Of a stretch of DNA of 51,550 nucleotides, positions 23,425-30,667 are shown in pieces; position 1 is the stretch's first letter; every line of letters begins with the position of its first letter. The stretch comes from a virus. The stretch is taken from positions 1-51,550 of IMG/VR virus record IMGVR_UViG_3300044765_000142; one strand, 5' to 3'. Position numbers and translations under genes: made by a program. Below the pieces are notes generated by a model. That model was not told where the DNA came from and ran no database searches. It saw nothing but the letters and a program-made list of their open reading frames with translations.

Positions 23425-23724
23425 ATGCCTGGGATCTATTCACGCTTTCACCCGAGCGTCGGGAAGAAACGTGCACGCATTATCGCCGTGTACGGCGACC
23501 CCACCTTCAACCGGCTGAGCACCGGCGTGCGCACCGAGCGCCCGTACGACCATGCGCTGACACCACTGCAGAACCACGCGGCCGCCGTGCAGGCGTTGGT
23601 AGCCAAGCTGGAGGCGCGTAGCCCCGGCGCGTGGGCGGGCAAGTGGCACGCTGGCGGCGTGGGCGATGGGTACATGTGGGCGCGTGAGAACGACACGCCA
23701 CACCTGCTGACCGCCGAGGTGTGA
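23425..23724 (+). CDS. 99-residue protein, unknown function
   Basis: Starts MPGIYSRFHPSVGKKRARII after a G-rich ribosome site. The middle contains PLQNHAAAVQALVAKLEA and the C-terminus WAGKWHAGGVGDGYMWAREN, with several aromatic residues. No family is recognised. Confidence 0.7.
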   Translation: MPGIYSRFHPSVGKKRARIIAVYGDPTFNRLSTGVRTERPYDHALTPLQNHAAAVQALVAKLEARSPGAWAGKWHAGGVGDGYMWARENDTPHLLTAEV

Positions 23725-23726
23725 CC

Positions 23727-23951
23727 ATGGGCGATATCATCAGCAAAGACGTGTGGGCCAAGCCGCAAGCCCTTCCAGACTTGTACGACTACCCTTATGA
23801 GTGGCCGGCTGGGGTAATAGACTTCAGTGCGCGGCTCAATGCCATGTGGCAGCGCGGCTGGAACGATGCCCAAGCCAAGCGCCCGCGCGCACTTACCAAC
23901 CGCCCTTATAACGACGGCTACGATGCCGGTTGTCGTAGGGTTTTTACCTAG
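23727..23951 (+). CDS. 74-residue protein, unknown function
   Basis: ATG at 23727, two bases after the previous stop. It contains FSARLNAMWQRGWNDAQAKR and NRPYNDGYDAG. The W..GWNDA...R pattern is common in small phage proteins. The last codons overlap the palindrome at 23936. Confidence 0.65.
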   Translation: MGDIISKDVWAKPQALPDLYDYPYEWPAGVIDFSARLNAMWQRGWNDAQAKRPRALTNRPYNDGYDAGCRRVFT

Positions 23952-23990
23952 AAAGATAGTCCTTGCGTTTAGCTGACACTCAGCTATCAT
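23936..23990 (+). promoter_or_regulatory. Promoter before the H1-like gene, with palindrome
   Basis: TAGGGTTTTTACCTA (23936-23950) is followed by TTGCGT (23963-23968) and, 16 bases on, TATCAT (23985-23990). Here the palindrome lies 10 bases, about one helical turn, farther from the -10 than at the other promoters, and a recognisable -35 is present. Confidence 0.6.
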
Positions 23991-24043
23991 ACACTCAACG
24001 AACGGGGTCGTTCGTCACCAACCCAACACAAAGGAGCAACACC

Positions 24044-24997
24044 ATGCAACAAGCCGCCCAACTGCAAGGCACTGCCGAAACCCAACTGGCCGCCGTCGCA
24101 CAAACCTTGACCGCCACGGCCGAGGCTACCCACAAGGCCAACAAGGCCAAGATCGCCTCCGCCAAGCCCACCAAGGGCAGCGGTTTGAAGGCTGCCAAGG
24201 CCGCCGAGCAGGCGCCGAGCGTGACCGTGGTCACTACCCCGGACGCCCCCAAGGCCAAGCGCGCCAGCAAGAAAGCCCCGCAGCATGTGGTGGACGGTGC
24301 GGTCGCCGCCGTGGAAGCGCTGGGCGGCACCGTCACGCCGCAGGCTAAGGCGCGCACGACGGATGCTAAGGCCCCGGCCCTGGAGCCCGGCGTGTACAAG
24401 AACCGCGAGAACCGCAGCACCATCGTCTTCAGCGTGGGCAACAAGCTCGTGCACCACATCCCCATGGACGCCACGTTGTCCGCCGCCAAGATGAGCATCG
24501 ATCGCTTCAAGGGCGAATACATGCTGATGGCCGACTACAACATCGCCAAGGCGGCGGCGCAGTACCTCGCCGGCGCCAGTGCCCGCACGCCGGGCGCGGA
24601 AAAGGTGCTACAGGAGCTCGCCAAGGCCGCCGCTGGCAAGCCGCTGGCGCAGGGCGAGCTCGTTGCGCTGATGAGCCGCACGGACGAGGAAGCCGCTGCC
24701 GCCAAGGCCGCAGGCACCGCGCCCACCAAGGCTGCTCGCACGCCGGCCGCGCCCCGTGCTCCCAAGGTGTGGGCTGACGCCGCCAAGGTGCTGAAGGCTG
24801 GTGCCGTCAACTTCTCCGACAAGGTGCGCCCGGGCACGTTCCGCTATGCGCTGATGGACGCGATCGTCAAGGCTGCGGCCAAGGGCGCCACCAAGGCCGA
24901 GGAACTGCTGGGCAAGGTGGTGATGGAAGGCAAGCCCGGCATCGCCAAGGTGGACATCGAGTTCGCCGCTGCCAACAAGTACATCACCCTCGGCTGA
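24044..24997 (+). CDS. Histone-H1-like DNA-binding protein A
   Basis: 317 residues, AAGGAG before the ATG. Residues about 25-105 and 225-255 are Lys/Ala/Pro/Thr-rich, like H1 tails. A folded middle (about 106-185) holds GVYKNRENRSTIVFSVGNKL, then DRFKGEYMLMADYNIAKAAA. The last 55 residues (TFRYALMDAIVKAAAKGATK onward, ending KYITLG) resemble the C-terminus of the gene at 44154 and look like a small winged-helix fold. It may coat or condense phage or host DNA, or modulate transcription. Confidence 0.7.
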   Translation: MQQAAQLQGTAETQLAAVAQTLTATAEATHKANKAKIASAKPTKGSGLKAAKAAEQAPSVTVVTTPDAPKAKRASKKAPQHVVDGAVAAVEALGGTVTPQAKARTTDAKAPALEPGVYKNRENRSTIVFSVGNKLVHHIPMDATLSAAKMSIDRFKGEYMLMADYNIAKAAAQYLAGASARTPGAEKVLQELAKAAAGKPLAQGELVALMSRTDEEAAAAKAAGTAPTKAARTPAAPRAPKVWADAAKVLKAGAVNFSDKVRPGTFRYALMDAIVKAAAKGATKAEELLGKVVMEGKPGIAKVDIEFAAANKYITLG

Positions 24998-25002
24998 TTC
25001 CG

Positions 25003-25134
25003 ATGGCGATGTTCCTGCTGTGCGGCCTGTGGCTGCGGTGGTGCACTCCGACACCACCAGCGCCACAGTACCGCCAGCCAACCTACAGCAGCCCGAGCGT
25101 GATGGCGCTGGGCAGGAAGCCCGAGTATGGTTAG
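25003..25134 (+). CDS. Possible 43-residue peptide
   Basis: MAMFLLCGLWLRWCTPTPPA, with a hydrophobic start and Pro-rich tail; ATG five bases after the previous stop, without a clear ribosome site. It could be a small membrane or lipoprotein-like peptide, but support is weak. The rest of the gap (25135-25298) holds a CGCCCCGG/CCGGGGCG inverted repeat near 25170-25205 and no gene. Confidence 0.3.
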   Translation: MAMFLLCGLWLRWCTPTPPAPQYRQPTYSSPSVMALGRKPEYG

Positions 25135-25298
25135 GTGACTCGGCCAATCGGAGAAACTGAGATACGCGGTACTCGCCCCGGTTCCACAGGTCGGCCGGGG
25201 CGGTTTGGTGGGCGGCGCCATGTGCGCGTGCGATGCTAACGAGGACTAGCCCGGCTGTTCGCCTGCCGGGGCCGCCCATCAAACCGGGGAGAGGAACC

Positions 25299-25823
25299 AT
25301 GTTCAGCTTGTTCAAAAAGACCAAGACCAAAGCCAGTGAGCTGGAGTTGCTGGTGCGCAGCAAGACGGAGGAGGAGGTGAAGGCCCTCGTGCTGGGGCAG
25401 ATGCTGGTGCTGCGCAACGCGCTGGCTGGCCACGGCCAGTACGAGACGGTGCCTGTGCGCACTGGTGACTTAAAGGTGCGGGAGGTGAACGTGGCCGACC
25501 TCATGGCTGCCGTGGAAGCCGCTCTGTTGCAGGTGCAGCGCCGCACTGTGTACGACCGCGCCCTTGCCGCCGCGACAACGGACGCCGCCAAGCTGGCCGC
25601 AGGTACGGCACAGTCCGCGCAGGGCGGCTTGGCCGAACAACTGCAGGCCAACGAGCCCAGCGCAGAGGACAAGGAAGTGCTGCACTGGGTGGCGCAGGGC
25701 CTGAACAAACTGGGCTACAGCATTACCGAGGCGCGCCGCGTGGCGCAGCAGCACGTGCGCAAGGGCATGTCGGTTGAGCAGGGCATACAAGCATGCCTGC
25801 GTGGCCGTGGTCGTCTTGACTGA
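25299..25823 (+). CDS. 174-residue protein with RuvA-C/UBA-like C-terminus
   Basis: GAGAGGAACC precedes the ATG. The N-terminal half is helical (KASELELLVRSKTEEEVKAL). The last 45 residues, EVLHWVAQGLNKLGYSITEA followed by RRVAQQHVRKGMSVEQGIQA, match the 'aL..LGYs..eA......' pattern of the three-helix UBA/RuvA C-terminal type. In RuvA this part contacts the partner ATPase; here a protein-binding role is an inference. Confidence 0.65.
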   Translation: MFSLFKKTKTKASELELLVRSKTEEEVKALVLGQMLVLRNALAGHGQYETVPVRTGDLKVREVNVADLMAAVEAALLQVQRRTVYDRALAAATTDAAKLAAGTAQSAQGGLAEQLQANEPSAEDKEVLHWVAQGLNKLGYSITEARRVAQQHVRKGMSVEQGIQACLRGRGRLD

Positions 25824-25833
25824 GGAGAGCAGC

Positions 25834-26100
25834 ATGGCAACGGATAACGAGATTGTTTCGCGGGCGCTGGTGGCAGCGCGGTGTGTTATGACCACGGGCG
25901 GTATTACCGATCAACTCGGTATCTACCTCATGCTGTGCCAGTTGGCGTTTGAGTACGGCCTTACGGTTGCGCCCGACAAAGGCAGTACCGGCCGGGCGGC
26001 TGCGAACAAGCGCTGCGAGATACTGCAGGAAGTCATGCTGCGCGCCACCAACGTCGGTTGTGCGCAGATACGCGAATACCATACAGGGGAACGATCATGA
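25834..26100 (+). CDS. 88-residue protein, unknown function
   Basis: GAGGAGAGCAGC precedes the ATG. The protein is helical: SRALVAARCVMTTGGITDQL, then LMLCQLAFEYGL and ANKRCEILQEVMLRATN. Its stop overlaps the next start (ATGA). No family is recognised. Confidence 0.65.
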   Translation: MATDNEIVSRALVAARCVMTTGGITDQLGIYLMLCQLAFEYGLTVAPDKGSTGRAAANKRCEILQEVMLRATNVGCAQIREYHTGERS

Positions 26101-26306
26101 ACGACATACTCGTGGTGGTGTGCGTGCTGGGTGGCGGTGCCGGATTCGGTCTGGTGCTTATCGCGGCGCTGTGGTTCTTCTGGGGCAGGGGTGGGGAGGT
26201 TGACGATGCAGATGAAGACGTGGCAGACTGTAGCGCTGGGTGCCGTGCTTTTGGCGGCTGGGATTTTGTTGCGGACGACTGGAACGACGGCAGCGACTGT
26301 GACTGA
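26097..26306 (+). CDS. 69-residue membrane protein with acidic tail
   Basis: MNDILVVVCVLGGGAGFGLV and LIAALWFFWG form one or two membrane spans (residues 4-30); the rest is acidic and Trp/Cys containing. It is coupled to the previous gene by ATGA. From 26206 its tail is overlapped by another frame with its own strong ribosome site, so either the tail or the second frame may be incidental. Confidence 0.55.
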   Translation: MNDILVVVCVLGGGAGFGLVLIAALWFFWGRGGEVDDADEDVADCSAGCRAFGGWDFVADDWNDGSDCD

Positions 26307-26466
26307 AGGCGTACAATGCGCCGTATTGGCAAAGTCTGGGTCGGCTTTGCTGCTGTTGTGTGACACAAAGGAGAATCATCGTGAAGAAAAAGGAGTACGA
26401 AAGCAGCCGGAAGGCGGCGCGCGAGCGCATGGAAGCCCGACTGCGCGAGTTCGGCTACACACCTGA
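26206..26466 (+). CDS. Overlapping frame with hydrophobic N-terminus
   Basis: An ATG at 26206 has GGGGAGG six bases upstream, inside the membrane-protein gene. The product starts MQMKTWQTVALGAVLLAAGI, a signal-anchor-like segment, followed by TVTEGVQCAVLAKSGSALLL. Its last 28 residues overlap the next gene. Its start signal is better than that of many genes here, but the overlaps on both sides lower confidence. Confidence 0.4.
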   Translation: MQMKTWQTVALGAVLLAAGILLRTTGTTAATVTEGVQCAVLAKSGSALLLLCDTKENHREEKGVRKQPEGGARAHGSPTARVRLHT

Positions 26467-26749
26467 GGCGCTGCCGCCCGTGCTGTCTGCCAGTGTGCTG
26501 AAGGCGCTGCAATGGGCGCTGGACGAGGTCCGCGCATGGCGCGGCAGCTACACCGGCTACAAGGAGGCGTTGGCGGAATTCGAGCTTAACATGGGCAAGG
26601 CTACTATCGCTCTGAAAGCTGTCCGCAAGCAGAACGATGCTGTCAAGGTGCTGCATAAGCACGTGCGCAGCGTGGCCGAGCACCGCATGGCGATGTTCAT
26701 CGACATGGATATGGCGCGCAGCCGCAAGTCTGCGGGCTTGGAGAAGTGA
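26381..26749 (+). CDS. 122-residue helical protein, unknown function (GTG start)
   Basis: AGGAGAATCATC precedes the GTG at 26381. The protein is helical and basic: MEARLREFGYTPEALPPVLS, then AEFELNMGKATIALKAVRKQ and a final ARSRKSAGLEK. No family is recognised. Confidence 0.65.
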   Translation: MKKKEYESSRKAARERMEARLREFGYTPEALPPVLSASVLKALQWALDEVRAWRGSYTGYKEALAEFELNMGKATIALKAVRKQNDAVKVLHKHVRSVAEHRMAMFIDMDMARSRKSAGLEK

Positions 26750-26751
26750 CC

Positions 26752-26985
26752 ATGGGCGCCAAGAAACCGAAGTTCGAGCGCGTGGTGCAGTTCAAGGCCA
26801 GCGACGGCAGCCTGCACCCCACCTACGCAGCGGCTGAGAAGTACGAGAAGTCGCAAGAGCTGACCAAGTGGCTGGAAGACTGGCTGGACGACAACTGCGA
26901 AGCGTACGAAGGCCCTAGCCCGCAGAGGTTGGCGGAGGCACTGAAGGCCGAGTGGAACATCAGCCGTAAACGGAGCAAGCAATGA
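26752..26985 (+). CDS. 77-residue protein, unknown function
   Basis: ATG two bases after the previous stop. It starts MGAKKPKFERVVQFKASDGS, then LHPTYAAAEKYEKSQ, a short domain pattern I have seen in small phage proteins whose function is unknown. The C-terminal half is a helix with QRLAEALKAEWNISRKRSKQ. Confidence 0.65.
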   Translation: MGAKKPKFERVVQFKASDGSLHPTYAAAEKYEKSQELTKWLEDWLDDNCEAYEGPSPQRLAEALKAEWNISRKRSKQ

Positions 26986-27365
26986 CCGCCACCACCCTCT
27001 TCACCCCGGCCAAGCTGGACGAGGTGGCCGCGCGCATGCAGGCGTGGGCCGATGATTGCAAGTTCTACGACTACCGCTTCTTCGTGGTGCAGGACGCAGA
27101 ATTCGCGCACCTGAAAGCCTGCTACATGGAGCCGGACATCGTCACGGGCAAGCAGGAAGAGCAGACCACGCGCAAGTGGCGCTTGTCCGTGCACATGACC
27201 AAGTCCGAGTTCGTGCAGACGGTATTCAAATGCTGCCTCACCAGCATGGAGCACCGCACCCGCGAGCACTTCCGCTACCGTGGCAAGGCGGTGTTCGGCC
27301 CGCATTTCAACGTGGACGCACTGTGGGACATGTGCGCCGCCAAACAATACGACTACAGGAGTTGA
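26982..27365 (+). CDS. 127-residue protein, unknown function
   Basis: Starts by ATGA overlap. It contains FYDYRFFVVQDAEFAHL, a QEEQTTRKWRLSVHMTKSEF stretch and FVQTVFKCCLTSMEHRTREH. It seems an alpha/beta fold with several His and Cys but no clear catalytic motif. Confidence 0.7.
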   Translation: MTATTLFTPAKLDEVAARMQAWADDCKFYDYRFFVVQDAEFAHLKACYMEPDIVTGKQEEQTTRKWRLSVHMTKSEFVQTVFKCCLTSMEHRTREHFRYRGKAVFGPHFNVDALWDMCAAKQYDYRS

Positions 27366-27367
27366 TC

Positions 27368-27787
27368 ATGGCAACTGTCGTGACGGATGACCCGTGGGTG
27401 GTGTTGCAGCAATGGCCGCAGCGCACCATCACTACTTACCCTACTTCATATAGGGCGGCCATGGACGTGGCGTTCTTCGGGGTGGTGGAAAAGGTGGAGC
27501 GTATGTCAGGCATCGATACGGCCGAGCAGGCGTACGACATTGCCTGCGGGCAGATCGACCAGTTGGCTTCCTACCTGAAGCAGCGTGTGGCCGAGCGCTA
27601 TGTGCCGGAGCGCGCATCCGCGACCATTGCCGACGAAGCCTACATCGTGGCCAGAGCGGCGCGTGTCGTTGATCTGGCGCGCGACCAAGGTTTCGTTTTG
27701 ACCGTGGAACAGGTACCATTGCAACCGCTGGCCATGGGCAATTACGAGACTGTGGTGTCTGTGCGGCCGGCGCGCAACAGGAGTTAG
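27368..27787 (+). CDS. 139-residue protein, unknown function
   Basis: CAGGAGTTGATC precedes the ATG. It has TSYRAAMDVAFFGVVEKVER followed by TAEQAYDIACGQIDQLASYL, an all-helical core, then a strand-rich end. It is followed after three bases by the nuclease-inhibitor-like gene. No family is recognised. Confidence 0.65.
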   Translation: MATVVTDDPWVVLQQWPQRTITTYPTSYRAAMDVAFFGVVEKVERMSGIDTAEQAYDIACGQIDQLASYLKQRVAERYVPERASATIADEAYIVARAARVVDLARDQGFVLTVEQVPLQPLAMGNYETVVSVRPARNRS

Positions 27788-27790
27788 ATC

Positions 27791-28243
27791 ATGTCACGTT
27801 TCTATGCATGGTGCACGCCGTATGGCACCGTATTCGTCAGCAACGCGAGCAACATCGAGCACGATGCCATTCTGCTCGCACGCAGCAACAGCAAGTCCAA
27901 GCTGGAGCACATGGTACAAGGGGCCTGCCGCCTCATGCACAACGGTACGCTGGCTGTGCCCGGCATGCCGGAAGCCGGTTACGTGCAGTACACCGATGAC
28001 GGTGGGATCAAAGCCATGGTGGAGGAGCCCACGCCCGAGCAGGTGCACGCCGGCAAGCTGCGGGCGCTGAACATGTTCGTCGCATGGCTACGGCACACCA
28101 GCAAGGGCGGTATCGAGTTCCCGGCCTGCTATGTTTCCATGCCCATGGCGGCGTGGGTAGCGCCGGACGCCGAGGAAGAAGAGGCCATGGCGAAGGAGGC
28201 GCGCGTACACGCCGCCGCCGAGCAGCCGGCCAAGCGTCATTGA
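27791..28243 (+). CDS. Possible host-nuclease inhibitor (GamL-like)
   Basis: 150 residues, starting MSRFYAWCTPYGTVFVSNAS. The order YAW...G, then KLEHMVQGACRLMHNGTLAV, then PGMPEAG, then KLRALNMFVAWLRH resembles the family annotated as phage host-nuclease inhibitor (GamL). That family shows YAWASGEI..G, a KAL..LV..A.....TLLVPG.PEA segment and a final LRFV..L. The likeness is by eye and the C-terminal tail is Ala/Glu-rich and variable. If right, it would shield DNA ends from RecBCD-like nucleases. Confidence 0.45.
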   Translation: MSRFYAWCTPYGTVFVSNASNIEHDAILLARSNSKSKLEHMVQGACRLMHNGTLAVPGMPEAGYVQYTDDGGIKAMVEEPTPEQVHAGKLRALNMFVAWLRHTSKGGIEFPACYVSMPMAAWVAPDAEEEEAMAKEARVHAAAEQPAKRH

Positions 28244-28282
28244 CAGGGCGTGGGTCTACGCCCACAATTAAAGGAGAGCAGC

Positions 28283-29065
28283 ATGAAGTGCTTCAAGCAT
28301 GAGTTCAACACCAAATACCAACCGGTCCTGAGCGTGTGGGCGTACGCCGCCGATCCTGTGCAGGCCGCCATCCTCGCGCAGGGCTATGTGATCCGCAACA
28401 AACCGCTCTACGACTGGAAGCGGTTCAAGCAGGTGCCGGTGGAGAACGCCGACATCAGTGCCGCGCAGGCGCATATGGCGACCACTGTGCGGCCCCGGCT
28501 GTTGCAGAAGAACGAAGTGGCGGAACCGCAGACGCAAGCCAGCTACCTGGACAACGGCGAAGGCGGCGTGGATTTCTTTGATGCATACTGCGCCAAGTAT
28601 CTGCGCCCGAACGAGATTCAACCCACTTGTGCATTTGTGGCGTCTGCGCCCGACGTGGCGCCACAGCCCGACCACACCTTCAGCATCTCTGTTTCTGTAC
28701 GCCCAGATGGTACCGAGAAGTGGAATGCGTATGAGAGTATACGAAAGAGCGTCGATCGCGCGCGGCGTGCAAAGGGCATGGCGGCGTTCAATGCTCTGAC
28801 GGATGTCGAGCTGGAACGTGCCAAGGCTGTGTTGCTGGCGGCTACTGGCATCAGCGCCGACGACCCGCATGCCAAGGTGTACCTCAGCGCCAGCAGGCAG
28901 CCGGACTACGTGCGCATCAGCATGGGTACCAGCCGGCGGCACACCAATATGCTGCGCCACTGGCTGATGCGGCACGGCATTAAGTATTACACGGGTGAGA
29001 GCCCTACTCGTGTGCTGGCGTGCGACCTGTTGCCGCTGCTGGGTTATGCAGTAACGCTCGGCTGA
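28283..29065 (+). CDS. 260-residue protein, unknown function
   Basis: AAAGGAGAGCAGC precedes the ATG. Residues 1-70 look alpha/beta (YQPVLSVWAYAADPVQAAIL), the middle has EGGVDFFDAYCAKYLRPNEI, and the last 100 residues include FNALTDVELERAKAVLLAAT and KVYLSASRQPDYVRISMG. No catalytic signature is visible. A terminator follows. Confidence 0.75.
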   Translation: MKCFKHEFNTKYQPVLSVWAYAADPVQAAILAQGYVIRNKPLYDWKRFKQVPVENADISAAQAHMATTVRPRLLQKNEVAEPQTQASYLDNGEGGVDFFDAYCAKYLRPNEIQPTCAFVASAPDVAPQPDHTFSISVSVRPDGTEKWNAYESIRKSVDRARRAKGMAAFNALTDVELERAKAVLLAATGISADDPHAKVYLSASRQPDYVRISMGTSRRHTNMLRHWLMRHGIKYYTGESPTRVLACDLLPLLGYAVTLG

Positions 29066-29086
29066 GTGTTACTTGACTACAACACA

Positions 29087-29109
29087 GGCCGCCCACTGGG
29101 CGGTCTTTT
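29087..29109 (+). terminator. Rho-independent terminator
   Basis: CCGCCC and GGGCGG pair over a three-base loop and are followed by TCTTTTC. It may reduce read-through after the 260-residue gene. Confidence 0.75.
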
Positions 29110-29126
29110 CACTGAGGGAGTTTTTC

Positions 29127-29315
29127 ATGTACAGCTACGTCTACGTAATTTTCTGGTTGATGGTGGTGCGCGCACTGCTCAACTTGTGTACCGCCGCGTG
29201 GCACCACGACAAGGAAACGCGCAAGTACGCCGTCGGGCGCTGCGTGATCGCCGCTGTGTTTGCATTCTGGGGCTGGCAGGTGCTCATCGATTGCAAGTAT
29301 CAAGCTGGGTGTTGA
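29127..29315 (+). CDS. 62-residue membrane protein
   Basis: GGGAG precedes the ATG at 29127. Two hydrophobic segments (YSYVYVIFWLMVVRALLNL and CVIAAVFAFWGWQVLI) flank a short basic loop (HHDKETRKYAVGR). Holin-like in shape, but it sits in an early region far from the spanins, so another envelope role is more likely. Confidence 0.7.
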   Translation: MYSYVYVIFWLMVVRALLNLCTAAWHHDKETRKYAVGRCVIAAVFAFWGWQVLIDCKYQAGC

Positions 29316-29316
29316 C

Positions 29317-29418
29317 ATGCTGCGCGCGATTATCATTTCCATGGTGTTCGGCATCACAATCATGCTGGGCGTGGCGTTCGGCGTGGGCATGCTGGTAGGC
29401 GCATGGTGCCACCCATGA
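29317..29418 (+). CDS. 33-residue membrane peptide
   Basis: MLRAIIISMVFGITIMLGVA and FGVGMLVGAWCHP form one membrane span. It starts one base after the previous gene and its stop overlaps the next start (ATGA), so it is well fixed in the operon despite its size. Function unknown. Confidence 0.6.
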   Translation: MLRAIIISMVFGITIMLGVAFGVGMLVGAWCHP

Positions 29419-29699
29419 AGCGCCACGGCGTATTCGACAACACGGCCACCATGTGTCGCGAGCACTGGTGGGAGGGGCACTGTACGCTGCGGCTGCCCGC
29501 CGTAGAACTGAGCGACTGGGGCACGCGCCCACCGCTGTGTGAATACTACGACGAGGGCGAGCGCTGCAACCGCGTGGGCTGTGACGGCACTATGGAGGTG
29601 CCACCGGTGGAGAACTGTACGTGCTTCATCAGCCCGCCGTGCAACGCATGCGTGTACAACGAACTGACATGCACCGATTGTGGTGCGCAAGTGGGGTGA
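29415..29699 (+). CDS. Cys-rich small protein
   Basis: 94 residues with twelve Cys, including CNRVGC, NCTCF, PPCNACVYNELTC and CTDCG. Two zinc sites are probable. It is acidic and has no basic patch, which points to protein rather than DNA contacts. Start by ATGA overlap. Confidence 0.65.
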   Translation: MKRHGVFDNTATMCREHWWEGHCTLRLPAVELSDWGTRPPLCEYYDEGERCNRVGCDGTMEVPPVENCTCFISPPCNACVYNELTCTDCGAQVG

Positions 29700-29702
29700 G
29701 AT

Positions 29703-30164
29703 ATGAGTACCGCTGAACAAGCGCTGGAACGCATTGACGCGTTGTTGCACGAAGTGAAGACACTGCGTTTGCAGTTGGCCGAGGCCATCAAGCATGAACA
29801 AGACATGCTGGGCGAGAAGGGTATTCGCAACGCGGCAGGGGAGGACCTGCCCAAGATGATGAAGACGGCGCTGGACCATGCGCTTGTTGCCCACGGGCTG
29901 CACTGGGAGAGCATGCCCCGGTGGCCCGGCAGTGTACCGCTGGCGCGTACCTTGGCGGCGGAACTGCGCAGGGCCGGCATGCGCCCGCTGCGTGAGCAAC
30001 GCGAGCTGAAGGACGAAGCCACTTTGGTGTGGCTGCTGGTACACAGAGCAGGCGGCGAACTGACTGTCAAGCGCTCCGAAATCGAAGCGATGGCACCCAA
30101 AGCGTACCTGACGCGGGAAGACGATCTGCAGGACGGCTCCATTCGTTTCAAGGCAACTGCGTAG
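29703..30164 (+). CDS. 153-residue protein with N-terminal coiled coil
   Basis: Starts MSTAEQALERIDALLHEVKT, a coiled coil to about residue 40. A helical domain with KTALDHALVAHGLHWESMPR and a C-terminal winged-helix-like part (LVHRAGGELTVKRSEIEAMA) follow. A regulatory or DNA-contacting role is possible; no family is recognised. The 94 bases after it hold no supported gene. Confidence 0.7.
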   Translation: MSTAEQALERIDALLHEVKTLRLQLAEAIKHEQDMLGEKGIRNAAGEDLPKMMKTALDHALVAHGLHWESMPRWPGSVPLARTLAAELRRAGMRPLREQRELKDEATLVWLLVHRAGGELTVKRSEIEAMAPKAYLTREDDLQDGSIRFKATA

Positions 30165-30258
30165 TGTGTCAATTGCGTTACTTGCTGTGGCTGTGGTACT
30201 GTTCGTGCCGCGCCGGGGGTAAGGGTTAGGCGCTGTTTCAACAATAAAGGAGATGGGC

Positions 30259-30543
30259 ATGCTCCCACACGAACAACTGGACGAACATTCCAGACTCGAA
30301 CGGCTGCGCAGCATCACAGCGCAGTGCGGGCCGTTCAGCTTCATCGTTCATCGCAGTACTCCCGCCGTGTTCACGGCCATGCGTAAGCTGGACCCCGCCT
30401 TCTTCTACTGGGCGGTGCCGGGCCGGCTTATCCTCACCACGGAAGAGCTGAAGGGGCTTTGCCGACGTAACGGCTTCTCGCTTATCATCCGTGTCCGCAG
30501 CCACACCAGCCGCAAGGCTGACGATGTGATCCGGCTGCTGTAA
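30259..30543 (+). CDS. 94-residue protein, unknown function
   Basis: AAGGAG stands six bases before ATG 30259; an ATG at 30253 touches the AGGAG and is unlikely. It contains FSFIVHRSTPAVFTAMRKLD and ELKGLCRRNGFSLIIRVRSH, an alpha/beta pattern. The 124 bases after it, up to the primase gene, hold no gene. Confidence 0.65.
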   Translation: MLPHEQLDEHSRLERLRSITAQCGPFSFIVHRSTPAVFTAMRKLDPAFFYWAVPGRLILTTEELKGLCRRNGFSLIIRVRSHTSRKADDVIRLL

Positions 30544-30667
30544 AGTTCAACGCTCGCACCTGTCAACCGCAAGCCGGTTTCCCTCCTTTCCCGGCAAGCA
30601 CGGCCACGCGGCCTAGACCCACCGCGCAGCCCGGCAGGTGCGGGCACCCAATTTGCTACCGCAACCC

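Noticed and set aside
25135-25215. Possible tRNA in the gap after the H1-like gene
   Set aside because: A GGTTCCA string and a GC-rich stem suggested a T-arm, but no acceptor stem, D-arm or anticodon arm can be folded around it.
24608-25708. Leftward open frame of 366 codons
   Set aside because: Opposite the H1-like gene and the 25299 gene; product is low in complexity.
29109-30344. Leftward open frame of 411 codons
   Set aside because: It spans several well-coupled plus-strand genes and intergenic signals; composition is that of an antisense shadow.
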